Assembly (NCBI GenBank): GCA_947465395.1
Contig: CANIAL010000005.1
Span: 1-64,000, forward strand
Length of the DNA: 64,000 nt
Source: Alphaproteobacteria bacterium
GTDB lineage: Bacteria; Pseudomonadota; Alphaproteobacteria; Micropepsales; Micropepsaceae
Direction of reading: 5' to 3'
Position 1 is the first letter of the stretch, and each line of letters begins with the position of its first letter. The translations under genes and the position numbers were made by a program. Below are positions 35,234-43,364 of this stretch, one piece after another. The notes beneath the pieces are model-generated. The model did no database searches. It had not been told where the DNA came from and saw nothing but the letters and a program-made list of their open reading frames with translations.

Positions 35234-36385
35234 ATGGGCGACATGAGCGAAATTCAAAGTGGCGAAGACGGCTATGGCCGTTTCTCCACCGGCATCTTGC
35301 CCAGCCATATCCTCACCCGCCTGATCGCGGCAAAACGCGAAATCCTGGCCGATGAAGACATATTGCCGGCACAGATCCAGCCCGCCTCGATCGACCTGCG
35401 GCTGGGGCCGGTAGCGATCCGCGTGCGCGCCAGCTTCCTGCCCGGAAAATCCGCCACGGTGGAAGACAAGCTGGCGCAGGTCTTCATGCACGAAATTGAC
35501 CTGAGCAAAGGCGCCGTGCTGGAAGCGGGCTGCGTCTATATCGTGAAATTGATGGAGCGGGCGGAATTTTCATCCCGCGTCACCGGCATCGCCAATCCCA
35601 AAAGCTCGACCGGCCGCATTGACGTTTTCACGCGCCTGATCACCGACCGGGGCGAAGGCTTTGACCGGGTGGAAGCGGGCTATCGCGGGCCGCTTTACGC
35701 GGAAATCTCGCCCCAGTCTTTCCCGGTGCTGGTGCGCAAGGGTTCGCGCCTAAATCAACTCCGCATCCGCAACGGCTCGCCGCAATTCAGCGACACACAG
35801 ATTCGCCGCCTGCATGCGGAAAGCCCGCTGGTGGCGTTCGGCGATGAAAAGGGCGAGCCGGACATTGATAACGGCCTGGGCTTTTCCATCAACCTGCGGG
35901 GGCTGCCTTCTGGAAATGGGGGCCGCATCGGCTGGCGGGCGCGCCGCCACACCGGCATGATTGATGTGGACAAGCCGGGCGTGCTGTCGCCTTACGACTT
36001 CTGGGAATCGGTGGAAGCCGCCGATCATTTGGTGCTGGACCCGGACGAATTCTACATCCTGGCCAGCCGCGAGCGCGTCGCCATACCCCCCGACCATGCC
36101 GCCGAAATGGTGCCCTTCAATCCGCTGGTGGGCGAATTCCGGGTACATTATGCGGGCTTTTTCGACCCCGGTTTCGGCTATGAGCCGGGCCAGCAGCCAT
36201 CGGCCCGCGCCGTGCTGGAAGTGCGCTCGCGCGAGGTGCCGTTTATCCTGGAACATGGACAGATCGTGGGGCGGCTGGTGTTCGAGCGCCTGACCGATCC
36301 GCCACCCCAGGCTTATGGCCAGGGCATCGGTTCCAATTACCAGCGCCAGGACCTCAAGCTTTCCAAGCATTTCCGGGCGCCCTGA
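35234..36385 (+). CDS. dcd: dCTP deaminase, long two-domain form
   Basis: This 383-residue enzyme should deaminate dCTP to dUTP for dTMP synthesis, supplying ThyA (48792) after dUTP hydrolysis. Motifs are IQPASIDLRLG, NPKSSTGRIDVFTRLITD, and the active-site segment VEAGYRGPLYAEISPQSFPVLVRKGSRLNQLR. The usual enzyme has about 190 residues; here a second copy-like half (about 200-383) contains DFWESVEAADHLVLDP and EVRSREVPFILEHGQIVGRL, an arrangement typical of alphaproteobacteria. ATG 35234 and ATG 35243 are both possible starts. Confidence 0.9.
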   Translation: MGDMSEIQSGEDGYGRFSTGILPSHILTRLIAAKREILADEDILPAQIQPASIDLRLGPVAIRVRASFLPGKSATVEDKLAQVFMHEIDLSKGAVLEAGCVYIVKLMERAEFSSRVTGIANPKSSTGRIDVFTRLITDRGEGFDRVEAGYRGPLYAEISPQSFPVLVRKGSRLNQLRIRNGSPQFSDTQIRRLHAESPLVAFGDEKGEPDIDNGLGFSINLRGLPSGNGGRIGWRARRHTGMIDVDKPGVLSPYDFWESVEAADHLVLDPDEFYILASRERVAIPPDHAAEMVPFNPLVGEFRVHYAGFFDPGFGYEPGQQPSARAVLEVRSREVPFILEHGQIVGRLVFERLTDPPPQAYGQGIGSNYQRQDLKLSKHFRAP

Positions 36386-36527
36386 TCCGGGGCGTTGTTG
36401 CCCAAAACCCACAAGCGTCTCCCAAAACCTTCGCAGCCTGCTGTTCCCCGTTGCGCGGCGGCCTTCCAGCGGCTCATTTAGCGGCGTCGCGGTTGGACGG
36501 TTTGGGGAAACCCCGCGACACCTGCAA

Positions 36528-36551
36528 AACAGGGGTCCAATTTGAAGGGGG
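36528..36551. repeat. orphan IS3-family terminal inverted repeat
   Basis: The sequence GGTCCAATTTGAAGGGGGCAG matches the IS end at 121-145 (GGACCACTTGGAAGGGGGCAG) at 17-18 of 21 positions and in the same orientation. No transposase remains nearby, so it is a solo end or a relic of a deleted copy. Confidence 0.6.
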
Positions 36552-36556
36552 CAGCG

Positions 36557-36600
36557 TGAGGCGGCTACGGCGCGAAAGCGGCCGGCCGCCTCATGTTTTT
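36557..36600 (+). terminator. probable rho-independent terminator
   Basis: TGAGGCGGC and GCCGCCTCA form a 9-bp perfect stem around a GC-rich 19-nt loop, followed by TGTTTTT. It would end the helicase-dcd transcript before the GNAT gene. Confidence 0.65.
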
Positions 36601-36632
36601 GTATCATGCGCTTCTTTGTATTTTAGGGGGCG

Positions 36633-37184
36633 ATGATTCTTTCCACGCCCCGCCTCCAGCTTCGTCCCATGCTGCAATCCGATGCGCCCGCGCTGTTCGC
36701 GATTCTGGGCGACCGCGCCGCCATGCAGCATTGGCACCGCCCCGCCGTGACCAGCCTTTCGCTGGTGGACGGCATGGTGGAGGAACAAATCGCCGCCATG
36801 GCAGGCGGCCTTTGCGCCTATTGGACGGTCTGGCGCGGCGATGATCCCATCGGCAGCGCCGATTTCAGCCTGATCGAGGATGGAGCGGCGCAGCTGGGAT
36901 TCCTGTTTCGCCATGACCAGTGGGGACAGGGTTTTGCGGGCGAGGCGTTGGCCGCGCTGGTCGCGCATGGCTTTGGCGCGATGGGGCTGGAGCGCCTGTC
37001 CGCCACCATCCGCACCGGCAATGCCCGTGCGGCAAGGCTGCTGGAAAAATTGGGTTTTGCACGCGACGGCGAAAACCGCCGCCTCACCCTAGATGGCGGG
37101 GTAACGTTGGAAGTCGTGTCCTATGCGCTTTTGCGACCGCGCCCAGACCCACGCCAGGAATCGAGTCCCCAGAAGGGCACGTAA
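36633..37184 (+). CDS. GNAT N-acetyltransferase (RimJ/RimL-like)
   Basis: This 183-residue acyltransferase has the RimL-type start MILSTPRLQLRPMLQSDAPALFAILGDRAAMQHWHRP and the acetyl-CoA site FRHDQWGQGFAGEALAALVAHGF, followed by the usual RLSATIRTGNARAARLLEKLGF. Substrates of this branch include ribosomal protein N-termini and amino sugars and cannot be predicted here. The last 64 bp overlap the convergent membrane-protein gene, so the two C-termini are antisense to each other. Confidence 0.88.
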   Translation: MILSTPRLQLRPMLQSDAPALFAILGDRAAMQHWHRPAVTSLSLVDGMVEEQIAAMAGGLCAYWTVWRGDDPIGSADFSLIEDGAAQLGFLFRHDQWGQGFAGEALAALVAHGFGAMGLERLSATIRTGNARAARLLEKLGFARDGENRRLTLDGGVTLEVVSYALLRPRPDPRQESSPQKGT

Positions 37185-37831
37185 TAAAGCCCCACCGACA
37201 ACACGCCGATCAGCACCAGCTCGGGGATATAGACCGGCCAGGGCGAGAGGAAATCCAGGATGCTGAAATTGTCGGGCTTGGCGCGCAGCAATCCGTAATT
37301 CACGCCCAGCAGCCAGTCGGCAAACCCCGCCACCGCCGCATAGCCCAAGGTGGCCGCGATCACCCGTGGCAATGACCGTGGCCAGGGCCGCCAGCCATCG
37401 GCGATGGTGAGATACAGGAGCGATGCGATGATGCCGCCATGGTTGATGAAGAAGAAGATGAATTGCGGATCGGGGAAATCGCGCAGCAGCGGCGGCGTCA
37501 CCAGCCCGTGCAAGGTGCCGGCCAGGCCCCAGAAATAGCCCAGCTCATAGGCGATCTGGCTGGGCCGGATCAGCGCGATGATCAGCGCGATGGCGGCCCA
37601 GTCGCAGAGATTGAGCGGCAATGCATTGCCGATGCCCAGCCAGCCACGCATCCAGAACAGCACATACCAGGACGCCCAGCCCCCCAGCAGCAGCGCCGCC
37701 AGGCTGTAGCGGAAAAGTTTATCCAGCCCCGGCGCTTTGCGCTTGGCGGCGGTCAGCGCCAGCGGGCTGGCGATGGTCGCCGCCATCACCGCGCGGTGGG
37801 CAAAGCCGAAAAGGACGAAACTGGCGGCCAA
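37121..37831 (-). CDS. TIGR02206-type integral membrane protein
   Basis: This 236-residue protein has six or seven TM segments and matches the YwaF/TIGR02206 pattern: LPLNLCDWAAI, ELGYFWGLAGTLHGLVTPPL, PDPQFIFFFINHGGIIASLLYL, and GVNYGLLRAKPDNFSILDFL near the end. Function is unknown. It overlaps the GNAT gene tail to tail by 64 bp and follows the cupin gene without a gap (stop of one next to the start of the other). Confidence 0.8.
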   Translation of the reverse strand: MAASFVLFGFAHRAVMAATIASPLALTAAKRKAPGLDKLFRYSLAALLLGGWASWYVLFWMRGWLGIGNALPLNLCDWAAIALIIALIRPSQIAYELGYFWGLAGTLHGLVTPPLLRDFPDPQFIFFFINHGGIIASLLYLTIADGWRPWPRSLPRVIAATLGYAAVAGFADWLLGVNYGLLRAKPDNFSILDFLSPWPVYIPELVLIGVLSVGLYYVPFWGLDSWRGSGRGRKSA

Positions 37832-38308
37832 TCAATTCCCCGTGGGCAGCCGCATGGTCATCAGCACCATGGTTTCCTTCACCGCCGTGATCTGGTGCGG
37901 CGTATTGGAAGGGATCATCAGCACGTCACCCTTGGCAAAGGGGCGTTCCTTGCCATCCTTGATGCTGGGGCTGCGCTGGTTGTTGGCGTCAATCTCGGTG
38001 GGCGTTGCCATCGTGCCGCCCACGCTGACAGTGCCGGAGCCTTCCAGCACCACCATCAATTCATTTTCCACCCGGTGCAGGTTTGCGGGCGCGGGGATGG
38101 GCCGGTACTCCAGATTCACCTGGTATTTGTCCAACCCCACCATGGCTTCGGTGGTGGTGGGCGCTTCGCCCTTGCGGTCGGCCTTGGCCTTGGCGATCAG
38201 GGCCTGCACATCGCCAGCGCTGAGAAAATCCTTTTTGGGCGCAGCAGTCTGTGCCGTGGCGGGTATCGCCACAGCCAGCATCAGAAACGCCAAGCCTGAA
38301 ATGCGCAT
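37832..38308 (-). CDS. exported cupin-domain protein
   Basis: This 158-residue protein has a Sec signal peptide (MRISGLAFLMLAVAIPATAQ) and a single cupin barrel (about 55-158). The first motif lies around NLHRVENELMVVLEGSGTVSVGG and the second around KGDVLMIPSNTPHQITAV, giving His and Glu residues that could bind a metal. Stand-alone secreted cupins have many roles, so none is assigned. Its stop is next to the start of the downstream TIGR02206 gene, implying one transcript. Confidence 0.85.
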   Translation of the reverse strand: MRISGLAFLMLAVAIPATAQTAAPKKDFLSAGDVQALIAKAKADRKGEAPTTTEAMVGLDKYQVNLEYRPIPAPANLHRVENELMVVLEGSGTVSVGGTMATPTEIDANNQRSPSIKDGKERPFAKGDVLMIPSNTPHQITAVKETMVLMTMRLPTGN

Positions 38309-38357
38309 GAAAGCCCCCTGTTGAATGACAGGAGGCTAGCACGCGCCGCGGATTAAT

Positions 38358-38696
38358 TCAGCCGCCCGCGGCTTTGGCCGATGTGGCCTTGCGGGCAGTC
38401 TTCTTGGTCTTGATCTTTTTGGCTTTGGCCTTCTGAGCCGCCGCCAGCCTGTCCAGCCGCGTTTCCGCCGCCGTCATGCGGGCCGACAGCGCGTCATGGC
38501 TGTCTTTCAGCCCGGAGACGCCGTTTTGCGCCGTCTGCGCCTGGTTCAGCGCCGTGCTGCTGATGGCTAGCGACTGGTTGGCGGTGCCCTGGGTGGCCGT
38601 CAATTGCGCCAACAGGCTTGGGTCCGGCTTTTCCGGGGCCTTGCAGCCTGCGGCCAGGAACGCGATGCAAAAAATCATGAATGAGACACGCAGCAT
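38358..38696 (-). CDS. small coiled-coil lipoprotein with basic tail
   Basis: This 112-residue protein has a lipoprotein signal with lipobox LAAGC at residue 18, then an Ala/Ser/Gln-rich helical stretch with heptad character (about 30-90), ending in a Lys/Ala-rich tail (KKIKTKKTARKATSAKAAGG). The layout is like Lpp-type or peptidoglycan-binding lipoproteins, the basic tail suiting contact with DNA, LPS or the cell wall. No family is recognised. It lies between a kinase gene and the cupin gene on the same strand. Confidence 0.75.
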   Translation of the reverse strand: MLRVSFMIFCIAFLAAGCKAPEKPDPSLLAQLTATQGTANQSLAISSTALNQAQTAQNGVSGLKDSHDALSARMTAAETRLDRLAAAQKAKAKKIKTKKTARKATSAKAAGG

Positions 38697-38787
38697 GAGG
38701 TTCTCCCTTGCACAAAAAGCGCGTTGAACAACCCCCTGAGGTTTTGGCGGATGCGCCCCGCTCCCGGCGTCCTGTTACGCGGCCATC

Positions 38788-40752
38788 CTATGCGGCCTGG
38801 CGCGCTGCCTGGAACAGCGGCAGTTCCAGCGAGACCGTGGTGCCTTCACCCTCGCGGCTTTCGATATGAAGATTGCCGCCATGCTGCTGCACCATGGAGC
38901 GCACCAGTGACAGGCCAAGGCCCGTGCCTTCGCGGGCATGGACGGGATCGCTCACCGCCTGTTCGAAGGGACGGCCGACCCGCGCCAGCAGGCTTTGCGA
39001 CATGCCGATGCCGGTATCGCTGACACACAGGCGCAGATTGTCGCCCACCACATCGGCGCGCACCGTGACCTGCCCGCCTGCGCGGGTGAACTTGACGGCG
39101 TTGGAAAGAAGATTGAGCAGGATCTGGCGGAAGGCGCGCTGGTCGGCGGAAAAGACCAGCGCGCCGGGTGGCAATTTCACCGCAAGCGTGATGCCGCTTT
39201 CGTCGGCGCGGCTTTTCACCAGGCTGAGGCAGTAATTCATTGCGTCTTCCAGATCCACATCCTGGAAATTCAGCACGAACTTGCCGGCCTCGATCTTAGC
39301 GATGTCCAGGATGTCGGAAACAAGATTGAGCAAATGATTGCCGGATTCATTGATGATGCCGGCATATTCGGCATAGCGCGCATGCAGCGGCCCGAACATC
39401 TGGTTCTTGATCAGGTCCGAGAAGCCAATGATGGCGTTCAGGGGCGTGCGCAGTTCATGGCTCATGTTCGCCAGGAACTGCGATTTCACCCGGCTGGAAG
39501 CTTCGGCGGCTTCCTTGGCCACCTGGTTCTCGCGCACTTCTTCCTGCAACTTGTCCTTCTCGATATTGCTGTCGCGGAAGCGGCACAAGGCACGGGCGAA
39601 CTCGCCGATCTCGTCCTGGCGGCGCTGGAAAGGGATTTCCGAGTCCATATTGCTGGCGGCGACCGCCTGCATGGCCTGGGTAATGGCGCGCAAGGGGCGC
39701 ACCACCACCATGATCACATAGAGGAAGGCTGCCAGCGCCAGGCCGATGGACAGCACCATCAGCACAAGGGCCGTTTCGAACCCCACACGGGCCTCCACCA
39801 GGCGGGCGGCCACATCCTGGCGCGACAGGCGCATGGCTGCGGTGGAAACCGTCATCACCGATTGCATGGCGCTGTCGGAAGCATCCAGCCAGGCTTCCAC
39901 GGAAATGCCGGGGGGCTGCCCCCTGGTCAACGCACCGAAATGCTTGGCGCGCAAGGCGCGATACTTCACGAAATAGGCTTCGTTGGCGCGGTCCACCAGC
40001 ACCGCCAGCTCGGCCGGAAAGCCCGGGAAATTGGCCTTGTCATTCTCCAGCACCGACCAGGGCTGGTTGAGGCGCCCGTCCAGCTCGGCAAGCTGCTGCA
40101 GGTGCGCATCACTCGGCACCCTGCCTTCGCCGATGGCGCGCGCCACCTCGCGCCGCTCCACGCCCATGGGCGGGCGGATGGTCCAGATGATGTTGTTGAC
40201 CTTCACCATTTCATTGGTGAGGGCGTCCACGCTGGCCAAATGCACGCTGTGGATGCGGCTGCGCGCGTCAATGGCCAGCGCCATTTCGTTGGCGGCGTCG
40301 CGCCAGGGGATTTGCAGATCTGGGCGTTTGGCCAGCGGCATGTCCACCGCGCGCCGGGCTTCGGCATAAACCATTTCATAGCGCGCCGCTGCCTTGAGGA
40401 TGCGGGCGATGTAGGACCGGGCCGCCTCGCCTTCCTGGCTGCGCGTCTCGGCGATCAGGTGCACCAGCGAATCGCTGGCCACGGCATGGGCGGCCACCAT
40501 GCGGCGGCGGGCAAAATTTTCGCCCACCAAGGGCGAGGTGAGCGCGGTGTTCACATAGCCTTGCGACAGGCGATAATGTTCCAGCGTGCGATAGACGCTG
40601 GAAAGCAGATCCACTTCAGTGAGAAGCGTGCTGTGGGCGGCACGGCGGTCATAGGCCTGCTTGGCGGAATCGGCAAAAGCCGAAACCAGCAAGACGACCA
40701 AAAGGCCCATGATCGCGGACAACGGCACGCCGACCGAACGGACTTTACGCAT
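38788..40752 (-). CDS. sensor histidine kinase with periplasmic sensor and HAMP
   Basis: This 654-residue kinase has a TM near 10-27, a helical periplasmic domain of about 300 residues, a second TM (about 325-350), a HAMP linker with EIPFQRRQDEIGEFARALCRF, a coiled coil, and HisKA with phospho-His432 in ANMSHELRTPLNAIIGFSDL. The ATPase domain is complete (NLLSNAVKFTRAGG, DTGIGM, GTGLGLSLVRSM). It has no receiver domain and resembles PleC-type kinases. The upstream spacer contains a perfect 26-bp palindrome. The signal is unknown. Confidence 0.92.
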   Translation of the reverse strand: MRKVRSVGVPLSAIMGLLVVLLVSAFADSAKQAYDRRAAHSTLLTEVDLLSSVYRTLEHYRLSQGYVNTALTSPLVGENFARRRMVAAHAVASDSLVHLIAETRSQEGEAARSYIARILKAAARYEMVYAEARRAVDMPLAKRPDLQIPWRDAANEMALAIDARSRIHSVHLASVDALTNEMVKVNNIIWTIRPPMGVERREVARAIGEGRVPSDAHLQQLAELDGRLNQPWSVLENDKANFPGFPAELAVLVDRANEAYFVKYRALRAKHFGALTRGQPPGISVEAWLDASDSAMQSVMTVSTAAMRLSRQDVAARLVEARVGFETALVLMVLSIGLALAAFLYVIMVVVRPLRAITQAMQAVAASNMDSEIPFQRRQDEIGEFARALCRFRDSNIEKDKLQEEVRENQVAKEAAEASSRVKSQFLANMSHELRTPLNAIIGFSDLIKNQMFGPLHARYAEYAGIINESGNHLLNLVSDILDIAKIEAGKFVLNFQDVDLEDAMNYCLSLVKSRADESGITLAVKLPPGALVFSADQRAFRQILLNLLSNAVKFTRAGGQVTVRADVVGDNLRLCVSDTGIGMSQSLLARVGRPFEQAVSDPVHAREGTGLGLSLVRSMVQQHGGNLHIESREGEGTTVSLELPLFQAARQAA

Positions 40753-40901
40753 GCCAAACGGTTCCCTGAAAAAGGAGAAACCCCCAGAGCAGGCAGCCTA
40801 GGCGCAAAGGGTGATTTTTGGCTTAAATGCGGGACAGGCCCGCGGGAACTTTCAAAGCGCGCAAGCCTTGATTTTGCTGAGTTTTATGCGGATGCAACCT
40901 G

Positions 40902-40927
40902 GGGCTTGTTCGCAAGCGAACAAGCCC
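40902..40927. promoter_or_regulatory. 26-bp perfect palindrome
   Basis: GGGCTTGTTCGC-AA-GCGAACAAGCCC is a 12-bp perfect inverted repeat, 150 bp upstream of the kinase start at 40752 and about 110 bp after the glycosylasparaginase stop. There is no T run on either side, so it is more likely an operator or an RNA-processing site than a terminator. Confidence 0.5.
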
Positions 40928-40980
40928 GTTCAGGATTGGTTTACCAAGGGGCCAATCTTTCGGAGCAGCGACCACACGCC

Positions 40981-41007
40981 GTCCCTATTTTCTTGAAAAA
41001 TTGGGAC
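40981..41007. promoter_or_regulatory. second inverted repeat in the same spacer
   Basis: GTCCCTATTTT and AAAAATTGGGAC pair with one mismatch around a short loop. It lies 27-53 bp beyond the glycosylasparaginase stop codon and could end that transcript, though no T run follows the stem. Confidence 0.4.
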
Positions 41008-41033
41008 GGCGCGTCTGGTCGTGCGACCAGGCA

Positions 41034-42032
41034 TCAAGTCGCTTTGAAGAAAGCCTGGCCCGGCTCCAGCCGGTCCTGTTTTATCTTGTCGCACAGGGCA
41101 AAGCTGAAGCCCTTTTGGATTGCCCAGGCGCCGGCCTGGCCCTTCTTGTTCAGCGCCAGGAAGCCCACCTGGATATTCTTCGTCTCCGGCTTGCGCTTGA
41201 GGATGCGTTCCACCGCCGCCTTGCAGGCGGCCTGCGGCGACAGCCCCTGGCGCATCAGTTCCACCACCAGGAAGCTGCCGACATTGCGGATGACTTCCTC
41301 GCCCACGCCGGTGGATGTTGCACCGCCCACTTCATTGTCCACATAAAGCCCCGCGCCGATGATGGGGCTGTCGCCCACCCGGCCGCGCACCTTCCAGGCC
41401 ATGCCGCTGGTGGTGCAGGCGCCGGAAAGATTGCCATGCGCATCCAGGGCCAGCATGCCGATGGTGTCGTGATTTCTGGCGCCGCCCGGCGTGCCCAGAT
41501 TGCTGGCGCCCGGCTTGTATTTCGAAGTTTTCAGCCATTCTTTCCAGGCCGCGCGCGATTCCGGTGTCAGCAATTCCTCGCGCGGGAAACCCTGCTCGAT
41601 GGCGAATTGTGTCGCGCCATCACCTGCCAGAAGCACATGCTGGGTTTTTTCCATTACCCGCCGCGCCACCGAAATCGGATGGGCGATGTTTTCCATCGCC
41701 GCCACCGCGCCGGTATTGCCGAACTCGTCCATGATGCTGGCGTCCAGGGTAACATGCCCGTCGCGGTCGGGGTAACCGGCACGGCCCACCGTATGCAGCT
41801 TCAGGTCGGCTTCCGGGATACGCACGCCCGCTTCCACCGCGTCCAGCGCCCGCCCGCCCTTGGACAGCACGGCCCAGGCGCCCTTGTTGGCGGGAACGCC
41901 GAAGGCCCAGGTTGAGATCACACATGGCGTTCCAAGCTGGATGCTGTCATTGGTTGCCGCGGATGCGCCGCCTGCAGCGACAAGCGCGGGCGCGGCCAGC
42001 GAGGCCTTCAGGAAATTGCGGCGGTCGGTCAT
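41034..42032 (-). CDS. exported N4-(beta-N-acetylglucosaminyl)-L-asparaginase
   Basis: This 332-residue Ntn-hydrolase cleaves the GlcNAc-Asn bond of glycoasparagines. The precursor self-cleaves before Thr190 in RNHDTIGML, the new N-terminal nucleophile; GGARNHDT and RVGDSPIIGAGLYVDNEVG are family marks. The N-terminus MTDRRNFLKASLAAPALVAA is a classic Tat signal, so it acts outside the cytoplasm. Its start overlaps the stop of an MFS gene by 4 bp, suggesting uptake of the released product or a related compound. Confidence 0.92.
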   Translation of the reverse strand: MTDRRNFLKASLAAPALVAAGGASAATNDSIQLGTPCVISTWAFGVPANKGAWAVLSKGGRALDAVEAGVRIPEADLKLHTVGRAGYPDRDGHVTLDASIMDEFGNTGAVAAMENIAHPISVARRVMEKTQHVLLAGDGATQFAIEQGFPREELLTPESRAAWKEWLKTSKYKPGASNLGTPGGARNHDTIGMLALDAHGNLSGACTTSGMAWKVRGRVGDSPIIGAGLYVDNEVGGATSTGVGEEVIRNVGSFLVVELMRQGLSPQAACKAAVERILKRKPETKNIQVGFLALNKKGQAGAWAIQKGFSFALCDKIKQDRLEPGQAFFKAT

Positions 42033-43300
42033 GTGCGTCTCCGTTTTTTTGCGAGCTGGCCCAAAATCAAAACGATCGCGGCGGTCAGGAACGGCCCCAC
42101 CGCCAATGCCAATATGCCAGCCGAGTAGCCGCCGGTGGCTTGTCTGAAGATGCCCATGACATAGGGGCCGGCAAAGCCGCCGCCGCCCGTGCCCATGGAA
42201 TTGATCAAGGCGATGCCGCCCGCCGCGCCCGCGCCGCTGAGAAAACTGGACGGCAGTACCCAGAAGGGCCCCTGCAGCGACAGCGCACCCACCAGCACAA
42301 GCGACAGACAGATAAAGATGACAAGGTTGGACGCCGCCTGGCTGGCGATCAAAAGCGACGCCACCATCAGCATGGCGGGCAGCGCCACATGCCAGATGCG
42401 CTCATTGCGCTTGTCGCTGGAGCGGCTCCACACCGTCATTACCACCATGCCCAGCAGATACGGCAGCGCCACCACGAAACCGGTGGCGCGGGTGGAAACG
42501 CCCATGCCTGCCACGATCTGGGGCAACCAGAGCGTGACGCCATACAGCCCCACCGCATAGCCAAAATAGACCACGCCTAGCGCATAGACCTTGGGATCGG
42601 CCAGCGCGGACAGGAAATCGCGATGCTGGGCGGTGTCGTCCGACTTGAGGCGCTCGGCGATCAAGCGCTTTTCACCATCATCCAGCCAGGCGGCCTTGGC
42701 CGGGCTGTCGGGCAGAAAATAAAGGGTGGCGACGGCCAGAAGGATGGCAGGGGCGCCTTCGATCAGGAACATCCATTGCCAGCCCGCCAGGCCGCCCACG
42801 CCGCCCATCGAACCCAGGATGGTGGTAGACAACGGCCCGCCCACGGCGTTCGCAAACGGCAGGGACAGCATGAAGAAGGACACCAGCCGCGCCTGGAAGG
42901 ATTTGGTGAACCAGTAAGTTAGATACAGGATCATGCCGGGGAAAAAGCCCGCCTCGATCAGCCCCAACGCCACGCGCACGGCATAGAAACTGTTGGGCGT
43001 GGTGACGGCGGCATTCAGCGCCGACAGCGCGCCCCAGCCCAAAAGGATGCAGAATATCCAGCGGCGCGCGCCCACACGTTCCAATATCGCGTTGGCGGGC
43101 ACCTGAAACAGGGCATAGCCGATGAAGAAAATGCCCGCGCCAAAGCCGAACACTTCGGGGCCGAAATTCAGGTCATGGTTCATGGTGAGCGCGGCAAAGC
43201 CCACATTCACCCGGTCCATGATGTTGACGAAATAGAGCAGCATCATGAACGGCAACAGCCGCCATGCGCATTTGATGAAAACCGGTTCCTGCGCCGCCAT
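42029..43300 (-). CDS. MFS transporter, anion:cation symporter type
   Basis: This 423-residue protein has 12 TM segments and the ACS-family look: LYFVNIMDRVNVGFAALTM at the start and GLIEAGFFPGMILYLTYWF in TM4-5. Related proteins import organic anions such as tartrate, glucarate or phthalate. It overlaps the Tat-exported glycosylasparaginase gene by 4 bp, so they are surely co-transcribed. The substrate might be a glycan- or aspartate-derived anion, by context only. Confidence 0.88.
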   Translation of the reverse strand: MAAQEPVFIKCAWRLLPFMMLLYFVNIMDRVNVGFAALTMNHDLNFGPEVFGFGAGIFFIGYALFQVPANAILERVGARRWIFCILLGWGALSALNAAVTTPNSFYAVRVALGLIEAGFFPGMILYLTYWFTKSFQARLVSFFMLSLPFANAVGGPLSTTILGSMGGVGGLAGWQWMFLIEGAPAILLAVATLYFLPDSPAKAAWLDDGEKRLIAERLKSDDTAQHRDFLSALADPKVYALGVVYFGYAVGLYGVTLWLPQIVAGMGVSTRATGFVVALPYLLGMVVMTVWSRSSDKRNERIWHVALPAMLMVASLLIASQAASNLVIFICLSLVLVGALSLQGPFWVLPSSFLSGAGAAGGIALINSMGTGGGGFAGPYVMGIFRQATGGYSAGILALAVGPFLTAAIVLILGQLAKKRRRT

Positions 43301-43364
43301 GCCCGCCCCCGCGTGTGCGAGGGCAGGCTAGCACGGTTCTGGACGCCCTAGAAATCCGCCCGGA

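Larger units (their letters stand above)
36386..36632. other. intergenic region with IS relic and terminator
   Basis: The 247-bp spacer between dcd and the GNAT gene holds an orphan IS3-like terminus (36528-36551) and a terminator stem (36557-36600), both listed separately. The first 140 bp show no gene or clear motif. Confidence 0.5.
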
